Shown here one piece after another: positions 24,949 through 37,400 of a stretch of DNA of 64,000 nucleotides; the stretch's first letter is position 1; each line of letters begins with the position of its first letter. This DNA comes from Trichuris trichiura (Eukaryota; Nematoda; Enoplea; Trichinellida; Trichuridae): contig JBAJFE010000014.1 in NCBI GenBank assembly GCA_037903355.1, positions 5,704,001 to 5,768,000 of the forward strand, written 5' to 3'. The position numbers and the translations under genes are program-made. The notes beneath the pieces are model-generated. The model worked only from the letters and a program-made list of their open reading frames with translations. It had not been told where the DNA came from and ran no database searches.

Positions 24949-24958
24949 CTGTAACAAA
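24949..24958 (-). promoter_or_regulatory. Acceptor site upstream of ULK3-like start
   Basis: On the minus strand TTTGTTACAG ends 32 bases before the ATG. Like the site before GLB1, it could accept a spliced leader or end a 5'UTR intron. Confidence 0.45.
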
Positions 24959-24959
24959 T

Positions 24960-27330
24960 AATGCTTGACTGTGAAAAATTGCAACAGAAAAGTTTAAAAT
25001 TTGAAATTACTGTATAATTTTAAGCAAGTGCAATGTAGAGAATGCTCATGTACTCATGATAGCTTTCAGTCATTAGCTTCATCGAGGTAGAAATAAGACA
25101 AGAAAAGCAGCACTTTGCGAACAACAAATAGGAATAAGTTGGCAGTGCATTACAGGTGCCCTCAGCTTTATGATGGTTGCTAGGGTCGGAGGATTTGTTC
25201 ATAAATCCAATAAGCGCATGAATTTAGTTCACATACGCAAAGCAAATACTGAATGCTATTTTCACTCTTGTCCTTTCTAATACAAGTCCATTCCATCAGA
25301 CGCCCGGAATTTTCGGTTTTCCGGTCTACCGATGACATATAGATTATCTCACCACGAAATGACCGATGGTTACAAAGTAGATTGATGGGAAGTTGATTAT
25401 TACGTCATGACTCCGCGCCACGTCTGCCAAGTCTTTGCAGGGATCAGCGAAGCTGTGACTCTATTTACTCCATATTAGGTGCAGTTCCGTTCATTGATAA
25501 TAATGAGTTTTTTCAAATTGTCTGCTACACTAATGGACGAAGGATTGGGAACAGCTTTTCTTCAGCAGAACGATATCCTGCATGACCACAGAACGTGCCT
25601 ATCAGGTGAGCTTCAGTAAACTGGGAAAAATTCTAACCAACTGAGAATGTTATTGCATAAGTCACGAGATAAAATCGCTTCGAAGCCGAGGCAACGAACA
25701 TCTGCGATGGAGATGTCTCGTGCGTACATATGGGAGGGAAATAGGTGTGCATAAGAAGACGCTGCTCGAAGGTGATGACGGCAGATAAAATGCAACTGTT
25801 ATGATGCATAGTTCTCGAGTTTCAGGTTCGAGTTGAAAAAAAGTCATTTCACTGATCTGTGCGTGGAACGAGGAGTTAAAGAGAATAAACTTCTGTTGAC
25901 CACCACTAGTCATGTACTCGAAAATCTGTCTTAACGGAGTTACATGCAGACCTTTTTGCACAAACGTTGAGAGAAGCCACTACCTGGGAGGACCAAACGC
26001 TACGTCGCTCATCAGAAACCCCTTGGTCATATGGGAAGACTGGCTCACAGTGGAAACAGACGAAAGTCTTTAGCGAAAGGAAGCAAAACGTGAGCCAGAT
26101 GTACTCTAGCAATAGCTCTTAGGTGCGTGCTATCGGGAAATCAAGCACGGTTTCCTCGTACTCGTACAAGATTAGAGTGGTCGAACCTTCAAACCAGTGA
26201 TTAAAGCGGTTTGTCACTTTTGGAGTAACCATCGCTTCTGACCAGTGGGTTGGATACCAAGATTATGTACACTTACGCGTGAACAAATCACGTTAGGCCA
26301 AGCTAATGTACAATTATGGGTGAATCACTCGCTGAACTTTGTCGATTCAGTGAGAAGTGAAAATAAGCAGCTTATTGAGTCCCTGTTAGGCCCTATCTAA
26401 CGCCGTCAAAGTGCAAGGTGTGGTATCCCGCACGATGGACTTTTGTCTCTGCGACCCCGTGTGGCGCAAAAGGTTGCGATCCAGCGAAAGAGCATTCATG
26501 AAAATCTCTAAAGACAGCTTTTGCCTACCTAAGTGATGTGTTCGTTTGCTCATGTGATCTTTTTGCCGTCTGTTTGTCTTGTTTGTCAGAATGACTTTGT
26601 ACTGAGAACGGAAACACTTCGGTCAACTTTTGATTTAGCCGCACTTGTTGTACAGTTATTGCAACTGGCAGCAAAAACCAGCGAAAGGGCAGCGGGCGGG
26701 CCAAAGACACATCCTTTTAAGCAAACGTGACTCAACTAGAACGCATTCGGGCAGAGTTAAGAACAGAAGCGATGTGCGAGAGGGACATGCGCAGATACGT
26801 CGCCAGAAACCTGAGCGTAGAGTTTTCATCCCATTTACAGACTGCGCAATTTCCGGAAACGTTGAACTTCTGTACGCTGCTAGATCACGGTCAGCTGACA
26901 AACAGTTATTGTAGGTGAGAATTCACCTCATGTGGCGTTAGGAGCTTTTGTGGGAGAGTCATGTGATCCAGACGTCCGACATCGTGCAGGCTCTGACCAA
27001 GGGACATCGGTTAACGCTGTGGCGGGATAACTGATCCGTCACGAGTCGACCGAAAACCAGGAACCCTGACATCTCATAGCAAAAGCATGAAAGTCCCCTT
27101 CGGACCTGTTTCAAAAAGTGAACACTGATGGTCATGCAATTCGTAAAACGGATTTGCACAAATAAAATGCTACTTATATTTTTAAAGACTGGTCGTAATT
27201 GTTTCAAAATTTCAAGGCTACTTGACTCGCCTATGCATCTTAAATCTCGGAAATCTCTAGACACCTTTACAGTAAATTAACTGGAAAAGCCGCGTTGTTC
27301 AATTCTCTGTTACCAAAGGGAAATCTAAAA
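24960..27330. other. No recognisable gene
   Basis: Overlapping open frames of 60-100 codons on both strands between 25600 and 27260 show no motif, periodicity or splice structure that I can support. Confidence 0.4.
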
Positions 27331-27339
27331 GCACGGAGG

Positions 27340-29080
27340 GATCCGACTCACGATACCATTTTGTTCCAAGCATTCCATCGGAAGTGGAGACGCGTAATCA
27401 ATGTATTTAATGCTGTATCAAACCCCTGAAGTGGCAGTTTCCTAGCGGGAGTTTCGCCATTGCTCTCCGTTGGACGCATGTTCGTTTAATGCCGTCATTG
27501 GTATACATTTAAGCTGAGGCTTACGCTTAAAATGAAGTTGAACTCTACGGTATACAAAAGATTTCAGCATAGGTATGTTGAACAAACATGGTGGGACGTT
27601 GTTACGACGAAATGAACAGGGCAAACTGTAACGAATGTATACTGAAGATCAGAACCTATTGAACGTTGTACTCTTTGAAAAATAGCTCATGCCCGTATCA
27701 GCTCAGTTGCATTCAAACCGTTCGAATACAAAAGAAGAGCAAACCTTTTCAAAAAAATCTGCCAACAGTACGAATTATTAAAGAAACAGGTAATCCGAAC
27801 ACAATAGCAGTTTCCGCAATAAACTGAAAAAACGACGGCACGAACTAGCAGTGTTCAAGCAGCAATGACTGCTCCCTCCACCTAATTCACCTGTGACGCT
27901 AAAGCAAGGGTGGGGAACCTCTTTGCTGCCACGAACCGTCTAGACGTTTATAAGACCATTCGTGGGCCGTACAGAATGCTCAACCGAAAAGCATAGCTTG
28001 CTTTGTTTGCACACACGTTCATTTAAGTCACCCCTCTAACAAAGTGGTAAGGCGAGACAAGAATAATACTTTCCGTCGGTAGGCGGCAAATGGTCGACGC
28101 TACCGACGCGCACACTAGTGCCGCCTACTGCTTGCCTCTGAAGACTAACGATATCGGTTTGCCGACAGAGAGCTGAGAATAAAGGCAGTTTTCCTAGCCA
28201 GCCTGATACTCCCTGCTTGCTACACAAGGTTTATGTTATTACTAGGATTCACAAACAACAAGTTTATCGCACTTTCAAAAAATAGGCTCCCCCAGTCACA
28301 TTTCACTGGATCTGGCATCCATGTGCGGTTGCCTCAGCGGGTGGAAAGGAATGCCTCGCTGGCCGGATGAAATGGGCCGGACGTTCCCCACCCCCGCACT
28401 ATGGACCAAAGAGCAGCTTGCTCGGAAAGAGATTCACGTACTTGTAAAAACAATGGCAGGCCAAACGCAGGATATTTGGAAAATAAGCCTGTCTTTTTAA
28501 AAGTAACACACGAGTTGGACATCCTTCTTCATAATGTTAGTCAATTGTTCTCTTCACTGAATTCTGAAAATCCAGGTTGCGAAAATAAGGTTTTTGTAGT
28601 ACAGCAATCCTGTTTTGCAGTCAATGAAATAGAGCTCCGTGTCTGGCAACTACCAGTGTACGTACACGGGCAAGATCTCACGGAGCCGTAACAATGTTCT
28701 ATGCACCCAACCGATATTTCCAAGATGATAATGCTATAGCGACAACATCATGAACTTTTTTCTACCTTAGACTCGATGACAGCTGGAAAAAGGCGCTCTG
28801 TAATGATTGGTAACGTGCCAACCATAGGCTGTTTTACCAAAGCATCAAGTGTTGTTTCTGTACCCTTCTGTATTCCTTTCTATATTTCTTTGTAGCAAGG
28901 GAGAGCATTTTGAATCTGGCGCTCAGCTTTTGCGCATCTCCCGCAACTGTTATTCCCTGAGAACAAAACATGTCTCGAAGTGAACGCGCTTTCCTATCGA
29001 AGCCAGCCTCGCCCGAATCCATCAGAGGCCCTCTGCATGTAATATATAAAAACAGTAAAGTAATGTCCTTATATAGAGAA
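27340..29080. repeat. Segmental duplication, copy 1
   Basis: Two blocks here (27355-27660 and 28600-29025) recur in the same order and orientation about 2.6 kb further on. Both copies are diverged. On the minus strand the second block reads KLSARFKMLSLATKKYRKEY, against LIDRFKVLSVATDNCRNK in copy 2. This suggests duplication of part of an unrecognised coding sequence. An unrelated insertion (27905-28395) separates the blocks in this copy. Confidence 0.6.
27905..28395. mobile_element. Non-autonomous hAT-like element
   Basis: The left end CAAGGGTGGGGAACCTC and the right end GACGTTCCCCACCCCCG (read as the reverse complement) form imperfect inverted termini of hAT type. The segment interrupts duplication copy 1 and is absent from copy 2. 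No transposase frame and no intact 8-bp duplication are visible. Confidence 0.45.
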
Positions 29081-29954
29081 GAAAACCGGTAAAGGAGCTA
29101 ATGCGCTGCACCTGCTATTACTTATCAGAGTAGCTTACGCTTCACCGATATCGACCATTGTCTCTGCTGAAAGACTCATGGTGGATACAGAGTGCTTGTT
29201 TGCTTTGTCTTAGCTAAAACGAGCTTCCGCGACAAAAGATCTGCGGTTGGAGGTCGAGCGAAAATGAGACCATTACTACCATTACCAACTGGCTCGTGCC
29301 GTAACGCCTTGCTGATCACAATACAGACGATTTCCAAGAGCTCTAGCTTTTCCTGTTGCATACTAACGAGAGCTAAACCGTTTTTTACTGCTCCAACAAA
29401 GTGACCAGTCATGAAACTTCACAACTAAACAGGTAGCTCTCGTTAACGTGTGCTTGTATAATGTGTTTCCGCTCATAAGAGACTTTAAAATTGTAGCACT
29501 TTCTTATGTAATGCAATTCCGTTTTCACTGATACGCAATTTTAATGGCATAAAAACCGAGGGCATCTGGTAAAGTGTCCCTGCATTTTTCATCTGATGAG
29601 AGCGAACACTAACCGCGTCTTGATGTTATGCTCGTTCTTCAGTCATGTACAAACAAAGCGGCGATTCCACTGTGATAAGAAGGAAAAGACTTCAGCATTA
29701 GATTTTTTCAGCATCACACAATTCAAATTTTGCATAAAAAAAGCCATAGGTTGGAAAAGGAAGCCTTGACAAACAATTTGCCTAACCGAAATCTTTAGTA
29801 CCATCACATTCAGTAACGAAGCAGTAATCACCAGCGAGACTGTTCATCGTGTCAAAGGACAGGGAGTCGTTTGCGGTATCCCATTCTTTGGTCCGAACAT
29901 TGTCACAAGAGGCTTGTGATCAGTTAGTAAAGTGAAATGGCGTCCTCGCAAATA
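29081..29954. other. Spacer between duplication copies
   Basis: A minus-strand frame at 29176-29412 (GAVKNGLALVSMQQEKLELL and following) has a protein-like composition and could be an exon of the gene whose fragments are duplicated on either side. I do not recognise it and cannot define splice sites. Confidence 0.3.
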
Positions 29955-31430
29955 CAGGAGGTCCCTAACCTACGACGCGTTTCGTTCCAAGCGTTCCATC
30001 GTAAGTCAAGACGCGTTATCAATGTGTTTAATGCCGAACCGGACCGCGACGGCGGTTTTCTAATGGAAACTTGGCCATTGTTCTCCCTTAGCCACACAGT
30101 AATTCAGTGCCTCATTGGTATACGTGTAGGCTCAGACTTATGCTTAGCAAGAAGTTGAAGTCTACGATGTTGAGCCGTTTTTAGCCTAGGCACGGCGAAT
30201 GGCCACGCTGGGACGCCCTTACGGCAGAACGGATACGATGAACTGTAACGAACGCATATTGAAGATTAGAACCGATTGGACGTCAAACGTTTGTGCAACC
30301 TGACTTAACAAGGTTGGACTTTCGAATTAACTTACAATTGTGAAGGCGTAAAGTTGGTAACGGGTTAGGTGGTTGAAGACGAAATGTACATGGATTTTTC
30401 CCGTTTCTATTTGCCAATGAAACGAGTCAAAAAGTAAAAAACTTTATTGTCGTTCAAAGGCACAAAACCAAACACACGTCTGGCGAAGCTTTCGGCTCAA
30501 TCTTGAGCCGTCATCAGCGCACGAAGGAGCTGCCCTCCCACCGAGTTCTTCCTCAGGAGTTGCTCCTCCACCTTTCCGAGTCGTGTGCGTGCCTGTCTAG
30601 TCGAACCTTGACCTGTCGAGGATATACACACACGGCTGGATCAGCTTCGGAGCAAATTCCTTAGAGGCTGTCCTCGGCGGAGGCACAACGCGTAATGGGG
30701 TGGTCAGTCAAAGTTATGTGAGGCGTCCTGTCGAAATGGGTCAACTTGCCGATGTTAGGGGCGAGGGCTCCTTCGTGCGCTGATGACGGCTCAAGATTGA
30801 GCCGAAAGCTTCGCCAGACGTGTGTTTGGTTTTGTGCCTTTGAACGACAATAAAGTTTTTTACTTTTTGACTCGTTTCATTGGCAAATAGAAACGGGAAA
30901 AATCCATGTACATTTCGTCTTTAACTTACAATTGAAGGAAATCAAGTCTTACAAGCCTACCTGATAACACCAATTCTGTTTTGGAGTTAATAAGATAGAG
31001 CTCCATATACGGCAACTATTAATGTACACACACATAGAAGAGCTCACTGACCCGTTCAATGTACTCAACTGATATTTGCAAGAAAATAGCAACGATATAT
31101 TGACAACCCCAGGAACTTCTTTCCCTTCTTGACTCAGTGGTAGGTGGGAAAAGGCTCTCCTGTAATGACTGGTGGTCTATCAGCCCAGGATCGTTTAGGA
31201 AAGTATCAAGTTTTGTTTTTAACCTCTTCCTCATTTGTTTCTACAGTTGTCTGTAGCAACCGAGAGAACCTTGAATCTGTCAATTAGCTTTCGCAAATTT
31301 CTCGCAGTTGTCATCTGAGATTTGCACGCCGCTGATTATAGTAGCAAACGCCTCAGCTAGCCTTTTGCTGTGAACTTCCTTGTCCCTTCAGGTATAATTT
31401 TTCCTCTGTCTGAACTTTCTTCCGTTCTTT
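29955..31430. repeat. Segmental duplication, copy 2
   Basis: Blocks 29975-30285 and 30970-31330 match copy 1 in order. On the minus strand beyond the second block, RRFITSEAEEFTNESLIEFE and KEVHSKRLAEAFATI are readable in different frames, consistent with a broken coding sequence. A 580-bp foldback element interrupts this copy only. Confidence 0.6.
30341..30920. mobile_element. Foldback PLE remnant with 14-bp target duplication
   Basis: The arms (about 30383-30540 and 30773-30920) are inverted and nearly identical. Both contain the PLE-end motif with stem GGCTC/GAGCC (30487-30519 minus, 30779-30810 plus). TTAACTTACAATTG flanks the insertion on both sides (30327-30340 and 30921-30934). The centre is unrelated unique sequence. 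Long, variable target duplications fit insertion by a GIY-YIG retroelement. Confidence 0.8.
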
Positions 31431-31684
31431 TTTTCGAACTCAATCAGACTTTCATTCGTAAACTCTTCCGCCTCCGAAGTGATGAATCTTCTCTTCGCTT
31501 AGATTTAACTGCAGCTCCTTTCCAAGTTTAACTGGTCTGTCACTCCCATTTCATCAATTGCATATTTTCTTTAAAATCTCGAACCCGTTCACCGATTTCT
31601 TCAACGCCTTCTTCCAAATGTCTTCCATACATCGGTCTGTGACTCCTTTCCATGCACCGCCGAGATTCTGGACAGCATTTAGAA

Positions 31685-34395
31685 CAGTAATTTTCACGGT
31701 CGGGCAGGTGCCCCACAGGGGGGCCAAAACGCCAAGGGGGCCCTTGGGAGCCCAATTGAGCTGTGGGGGGCACATGCCCCACCTGGACCGTCGCGTTGAG
31801 GTGCATCGGAAGGTGGGGTACGAGGGTCAGGTATTGTGCATACTGGTTAAGATAAAGTTGCACGCTATGCGTGATGCCGGCTACCCCCATTCCACCACAT
31901 GAACCAACCACCGCTAGTGAAAACGGCCAATCAGAACACACGGCGAAAGGGACCGTGGGTTTACGGGTCATACTGCGACTTTCCCGCCCAAGGGTTGACT
32001 AAAGGAAGGTTACCGCTAAGAACCATTGAGCGCAGAGCACATGATCCACATCAGAGAGTAGTTACACGCTTTATCAGAATGCGCCATAGTTTTTGCGATA
32101 TATTTGCACCTGCTTTATGATTCAACCAGCGAATAGCACGTCTCGGCGAAGCTTGGTAGCAATGACTCTGCTTTACAATTTAGTCAACGATTACCATCTT
32201 TTTCTCTAGCTCTGTAAAAAGTCGGCTCCCTTTTACTTCCCTTTCTTTCGTCGACTCTATTGTCCACATAACTACGATGCAAGCATGCTTGTTCGCGACA
32301 GGGTATTACGTGTGCTGGTCACACATTTTCTGCAAACGCTTTGTCTGTACGGTTGCTTTTCTTCTACGCTCGCTCCAGTTTCGCGAGCGCAAATGCAGTA
32401 AGCTATATTGTGCGTCGAACGTCGTCGCTGTAAATTTCTGATATACTTGTATAGTTGATTTCGAGAAGAGGCTTTGCAAAGGCTTAGAGTCATGGCTCAG
32501 GCGAGCAAGAAATGTTGGCAATATAATAGCGAATATCTGCGCTTAAGTTTCGCTGTTACGCCTCGTACGGAAAAACTACTAGTACGTTTGTTGTGCGAGA
32601 GTTTTCTCAAACGACTCTATGAAGCCGTCCGGGATGAACGCTATTTAATTAGGCGGCACCCGAACATGAGTAATAAGGACGTGTCCTACTACCGGGCCCT
32701 GCGGGAGAAGGTAATGAAGAAGAGAACACTGAACAATATGATACCATCTCTTTCAAAACCCGATCGTGACGGACTTGCAGCGTCATATAGAATTTCACTC
32801 TTGATTGCGAAAGCGGGTGAGCCTCATACGATCGGCAAGAAATTGAGAATGCCCGCCATAGCTGAAGTTCTGGAAACCGTGCTTCACCAAAACGCACATG
32901 ATGTTACCAGGAAAGTACCACTGAGCAGTGATACTGTTCAGAGACAGATGGATGGAACGGCTGAGGACGCCGAAGAGACGCTCTGCTGCATGCCCAGAGA
33001 GAGGGAATTCCCGTTGCAGTTAGACAAATCCACATTGCCTGGAAGTGAATCGCTTTTACTGGCCCACGTCTGCTTTGGAACGGTTTGTAGAAGAATTATT
33101 GTTTTCGAAAGAATTGAGTACAGATAGAAGGGGTGATTCTATCTTTCAAATAGTGGAGAAATGTTTTATGGAAGAAGTAATTCCCCTTCAGAACATAATA
33201 ACCGTGGCAACAGATGGTGCACCAGCTATGCGCGGCTGTCAGCGGGGATTCATATCGTATCTAAAAATCATGGTTCCCAACGTGATGTGGATCTATCGGC
33301 AGCATCTCGTCGCCCATCGTTTGAATGAATCCCTTCGGTATGTCATCAAAGCGGAAAACAAAATAAAAAAAATCCATTCAGTGACAGACTTTTTCGACGA
33401 CTATGTGATGAAAATAACGAGGACGACTTCAATCGTCTGCTTCTGCACACAGAAGTCAGATGACTATCAAAAAGTGCCTGCCTGTCGAAGTTTTTCGACC
33501 TGTACGAATCCATTCTTCAATTTTTTGAACACGAGGACGCTTCCCTGACCGAGAACCTGCGTAATCGGAAAGTGGACATCACGTACTTAACAGGATTGTA
33601 TTTTAAATTTAATGAGATGAATAAGTACTTCCAGGCGGACGACCCGAACTTAAGGCAAAATCTGTTATCTCCGTTCATGTCAAAGCTGCTTTTCTTCAAG
33701 CGCAACTTCGCAAGGGGCGTGTTGTCCCAGTTTCAAAGTCTCGCCTAAGTGAGAAGCGAAAATGGGATCTCTGAAGCGGATGTGGAATTGTACTGTGAGC
33801 ATCTCCAAGCGCTGCACAACGATTTCACACGTCGTTTTCAGGACATTTTGTTCATGGTGATCCCAGACTGGGCGGATCAATCCGCTAACAAATATAGACG
33901 ACGAAGAGATCTCTCTGCAAGAAGAGCTGATGGAGTTGCAGTCGAACGTGGAGCTGAAGGCCAGGTTGTCACAAGGTTATCAGCAGTTTTGGCTGCAGAA
34001 AGATGTCCTGGCGTATGGGGTGTGGTAAAAAAAAGTTACTGATTTGTGTTCCCTCATCGAGTCTAGTCGAGCACGCATTTAGTATCGTTACGGACCTAGT
34101 GACAAAGAAACGCAGTCAGCTTCAAGTAATCAGACGCGGCGACCTGCGAGTTGCCTCGATCGAGCCCAACATCGACAGGCTAGTTCTGTTGCATCTGGGC
34201 GAACCAAGCAACTCTCACTGACTTCTCCAAAAACAGTTGGCAGAAATAAATCTGTAAAGCTGTAGTTCACCTTCTTGCGTTGCAACCATTTCAGCCAATC
34301 AGTGCGCTCGAAATTGGCCAATCAGAATAGGGGGCCCAGACGCTCGGAAACGTTTACAAGGGGGAACCAAACAGCCTTCAGCTTTTGAAACACTG
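31685..34395 (+). mobile_element. hAT transposon, inactivated
   Basis: The left end CAGTAATTTTCACGG and the right end (reverse complement CAGTGTTTCAAAAGC) are the diverged termini of a hAT element whose shorter and partial relatives are at 62103 and 63734. The transposase relic occupies the middle. The flanking 8-mers (ATTTAGAA and CTCTATAC) do not match, so the copy is old or a boundary has been lost. Confidence 0.65.
32492..34221 (+). pseudogene. hAT transposase (ZBED/SCAND3-like), frameshifted
   Basis: Successive frames read DGLAASYRISLLIAKAGEPHT, AEVLETVLHQNAHDV, FPLQLDKSTLPGSE (first catalytic Asp region), then after a frameshift IFQIVEKCFMEEVIP, ITVATDGAPAMRG (second Asp region) and RQHLVAHRLNESLRY. 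Near the end, LVEHAFSIVTDLVTKKRSQL is the conserved hAT dimerisation region. This matches the hAT transposases domesticated in animals as ZBED5/FAM200-like proteins. At least three frame changes and an internal stop near 33750 show that it is not a functional gene. An N-terminal BED finger is not visible. Confidence 0.75.
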
Positions 34396-34855
34396 CTCTA
34401 TACGTTGACTGCTTTAACCGTGATGCGGTATATGGACGCAATGCTAGTTTGCTCTCTGTAAGTGAACCACTTTAGTTTGCTCTGAGTTAATCGCCAGGGG
34501 CCGTTAACCGTCAATGCCTGGATGTCCTATTACTCAACATAGCGACGTTTTTCATTAGCGTGCATTGGAGATTCCTGATAACAGAACCGGTTCTGTAGCC
34601 TTGACGATGCTTTTTTCGTGCTTGCTGGCCAGCTTGGCGTTTCCTTGTTTACATAACCTTTCACCTAGCGTCGACAGCATTCTCGCATGGAACGAAATAT
34701 GACGAATGGAGCCTAATTGTGTTCGTTCGCGTCGAGCTCAGTTCTATTCATTCGCTTTGCTGTACCCGTGCGGGAAGCGACCTTAACGTGTCTTCGCGAG
34801 TACAGATATTTCTGCTTACGCAGTAGTAGCTACTAAGCTGGTTACAGTTTGCACT

Positions 34856-35490
34856 ATGGCCGAACGGAAAGAATTGGGAGAGTTGGCACTGAAGGAAAAA
34901 GTGGATCTTATCCACCTTCTCGAAACCAACAGTCAAAGGAAGACAGCGGAACGGTTTCATGTCAGCAAGACTACGGTTAGCTAACATCCAGAGACGTACA
35001 CGTGAATACTTGGAAAGATATGATAAGGAAAGCAGAGACGCGCGGTGAAAAAGGAAGAGAACTCCTTTCGACCAAGTCAATGCAGCAGCGTTAAGTTGGT
35101 TTAAGCAAATGAGAGCAGCTGATGTATGGATCTCTTCCCCAGTGATTCAGGAAGTTGCTAGAAGATTCGCCATGGAATTCAGGTTGACAGGTTTCCGAGC
35201 ATCTAACGGTTAGCACGAGAAGTAAAAGCTCTGCCATAAGATTTCTCAGAAAATTTTATGCGGCGAATCTAGCGAAGTTCCCGTCGAGGTCTTGGAAGAG
35301 TTCATTGCGAAGTTTCGTTATTTCGCCAGTGGCTTCAAGGAGAAGACATTTTCAATGCTGAAAAATGCTCAGAGATGCTGAGCGAGGTAGCTATCGCAGA
35401 AGCCGCCCTTACCGCTTTTGTTTGTAGTAAGAACGAGCACCAGACTAGAATTGACACCGTTTTCAGCAAGCATTGTAGCGCCTAAAAAGT
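34856..35490 (+). pseudogene. pogo/Tigger transposase relic
   Basis: MAERKELGELALKEKVDLIH continues to TAERFHVSKTTVS, a CENP-B type helix-turn-helix, and ends at TAG. After a shift, AALSWFKQMRAADVWISS and IQEVARRFAMEF give the second DNA-binding half of Tigger/CENP-B transposases, ending at FRASNG. The catalytic DDE core is not recognisable. Fragments GEDIFNAEKC and HQTRIDTVFSK may be remains of the later part. Confidence 0.65.
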
Positions 35491-36415
35491 TTACGCATGA
35501 TTTTACAATGTTATTTTTATGCACTTCGCCATTTGAAAAACCCGCAATAGATGCCGTGCAACAAGATAAAACGCGTACAGATATTAATCCATTCAGCCGA
35601 GGCACTTATACCCACAGCTTCCCTATGCGGACTAGTTCCCTATATTGACCAACTTCCTCAGTCTGCTGGGTGGTCAACTTACGGAGGTTCAACTGTAACT
35701 TTGTGGTATTTTCTTATTTGTTTATTCATTAATTTTTGCTCATTTCCTTTTTGACCTACCGGTGGTTGAAGCTATTTTTTAAATCGAAGCATGTTGAAAA
35801 TGTGACGTTTTAGAACGGGACTGTATGTTTGCATATTTCAATGTCTTCATTACGGCTGTAGTGTCCCGTTGATAAGCCCAATAAATGAAAAATTTCCTCC
35901 GGAGCTTTCGGGTCTTTCGCGACCCGTCTTCAGCGGTCAGATTATGTGTAGTGTGTGGGGCAACATTCATCTTCCATCGCTTTCCAAGGTTTTAAAACGA
36001 GAGTTTAAAGTTTTTTCTTTCTTTGTCTGTCAGCTGCCACTTCCTTACTCTTGTATTCTTGTAGGGAATTTGTCCGTGCATTGAGGCGACCTAGTTTTGT
36101 TCCATTTTTTAAACCATTTGTTCAAAAAAAATGGTTTAAAAAATGGAACAAAACTAGAAGGTCGTCGATTTGTTCCATAAAAAGGTTTAAAAAAGGGAAC
36201 AAAACTAGAAGGTCGCCTCAATACACGGAAAAATTCCCTACAAGAATACAGGAGTAAGGAGATGGCAGCTGACAGACAAAGAAAGAAAAAACTTTAAACT
36301 CTCGTTTTAAAACCTTGGAAAGCGATGAGAGATGAATGTTGCCCCATACACTACACATAATCTGACCGCTGAAGACGGGTCGCGAAAGACCCGAAAGCTC
36401 CGGAGGAAATTTTTC

Positions 36416-37321
36416 GGGTCTAGTATGCTACGGGGGCGCCGGAAGTTGAAGCGGCTACTTCAAAGCGTAATCTGCGACTCTACAGCGTAATAAATGATTG
36501 TTATCGGCACAACAGGACGGACGTTATCGTCAGGTTTAGTGAAAGCATGGAATTTAGCAGATGCGGATGCATTGAAGTTACGGGAAACACAATGGGGCCT
36601 GCAGGTGTTCAAGCTGAGACGTCGTGTAGGAATTCGTGAAAAACATCGCAGGTCAACTGTCCGAGCCGAGGCGTGCCTTTGTAGACAGGGTAAATCTCAT
36701 TCTGCGTTGTCTGTCCCGGGATCTAGCGACAACTTCCCATCGACAAGTGGAGGCACCGTAAGGAGGCACTGACGCCTTCTGCGTCTGCGTGATTAGGTAC
36801 ACCCGAGTGAACCCGTCGGATGCGCCTCCAGCGAAATCCACGCGCCGCCTTAGTCAGGCTGAGCGCCTGCGTGAGCAGTACGTATGCTTTTTCCCTTTTT
36901 GCGTTACTCATTGCTCGCGTGTTCACTGATCGCTAAATAACGTTACTTTGCGCTATGCTTCTCGTCGTTTGCGCCACGGTCAAAACTGCAAAACCCAACA
37001 GCAGCAACGAACACGAGTCATGTTAAGGTTTAGGCTTAGGCTTAGGTTTAGGCTTAGGCTTAGGCCTAGGTTTAGGCTTAGGCTTAGGCTAGGGCAGGAC
37101 AGGATGGCCGGCAGGGTTATATGACGCGCTTGGAAACAGTTATCAGAACGGCCATCTGTTTCCAGATGTGCGGCGTTCCTTCGCTGATACGCATCGCTCG
37201 CATGTGTACACAGTGAACAGTAGCTTAGGTCACCCATTGTTCAGGTGGCGTAGTAATGATCACGTGACCGTCTTTGAAGTTGCCGTCTCAACTTCCGGCG
37301 CCCCCGTAGCATACAAGACCC
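36416..37321. mobile_element. 906-bp TIR transposon with 8-bp target duplication
   Basis: The ends are inverted repeats of 34 bp with one mismatch, beginning GGGTCTAGTATGCTACGG and extending imperfectly to about 55 bp. AATTTTTC flanks both sides (36408-36415 and 37322-37329), and its single copy is recovered in the PLE arm when the element is removed. No transposase is encoded. An 8-bp duplication fits hAT, P or Merlin-type transposases. The GGG start and long termini do not fit ordinary hAT ends, so I leave the superfamily open. The element carries the TTAGGC array. Confidence 0.85.
37021..37125 (+). repeat. TTAGGC array, copy B
   Basis: About ten consecutive hexamers (TTAGGC with TTAGGT and TAGGCC variants) run from 37027 to about 37092. 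They are followed by GCAGGACAGGATGGCCGGCA and TATATGACG. TTAGGC is the nematode telomeric hexamer. Here the array is internal to a transposon and is followed by the same flank as the other copies. Confidence 0.75.
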
Positions 37322-37400
37322 AATTTTTCATTGATTGGGCTTATCAACGGGACACTACAGCCGTAATAAAGACATTGACATCGAAGAATGTTTTCTCTGT

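Larger units (their letters stand above)
35810..37400. mobile_element. Palindromic PLE remnant split by a DNA transposon
   Basis: The left arm (35820-36110) and right arm (36125-36415 plus 37330-37390) are inverted copies. The centre at about 36105-36235 is a nested palindrome of TTTAAAAAATGGAAC units. The hammerhead-like motif is at 35903-35935 (minus) and 36367-36399 (plus) with loop GCGAAA. The arm sequence GGGCTTATCAACGGGACAC continues only after the 906-bp insertion, so the palindrome predates that insertion. Confidence 0.75.

Noticed and set aside
31540..31971. 143-codon minus-strand frame
   Set aside because: It spans the left terminus of the hAT element, whose sequence recurs at 62103 without the frame being kept.
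35810..36415. Palindromic repeats as a CRISPR-like array
   Set aside because: There are only two inverted arms, no regular spacers, and the context is clearly eukaryotic retroelement DNA.
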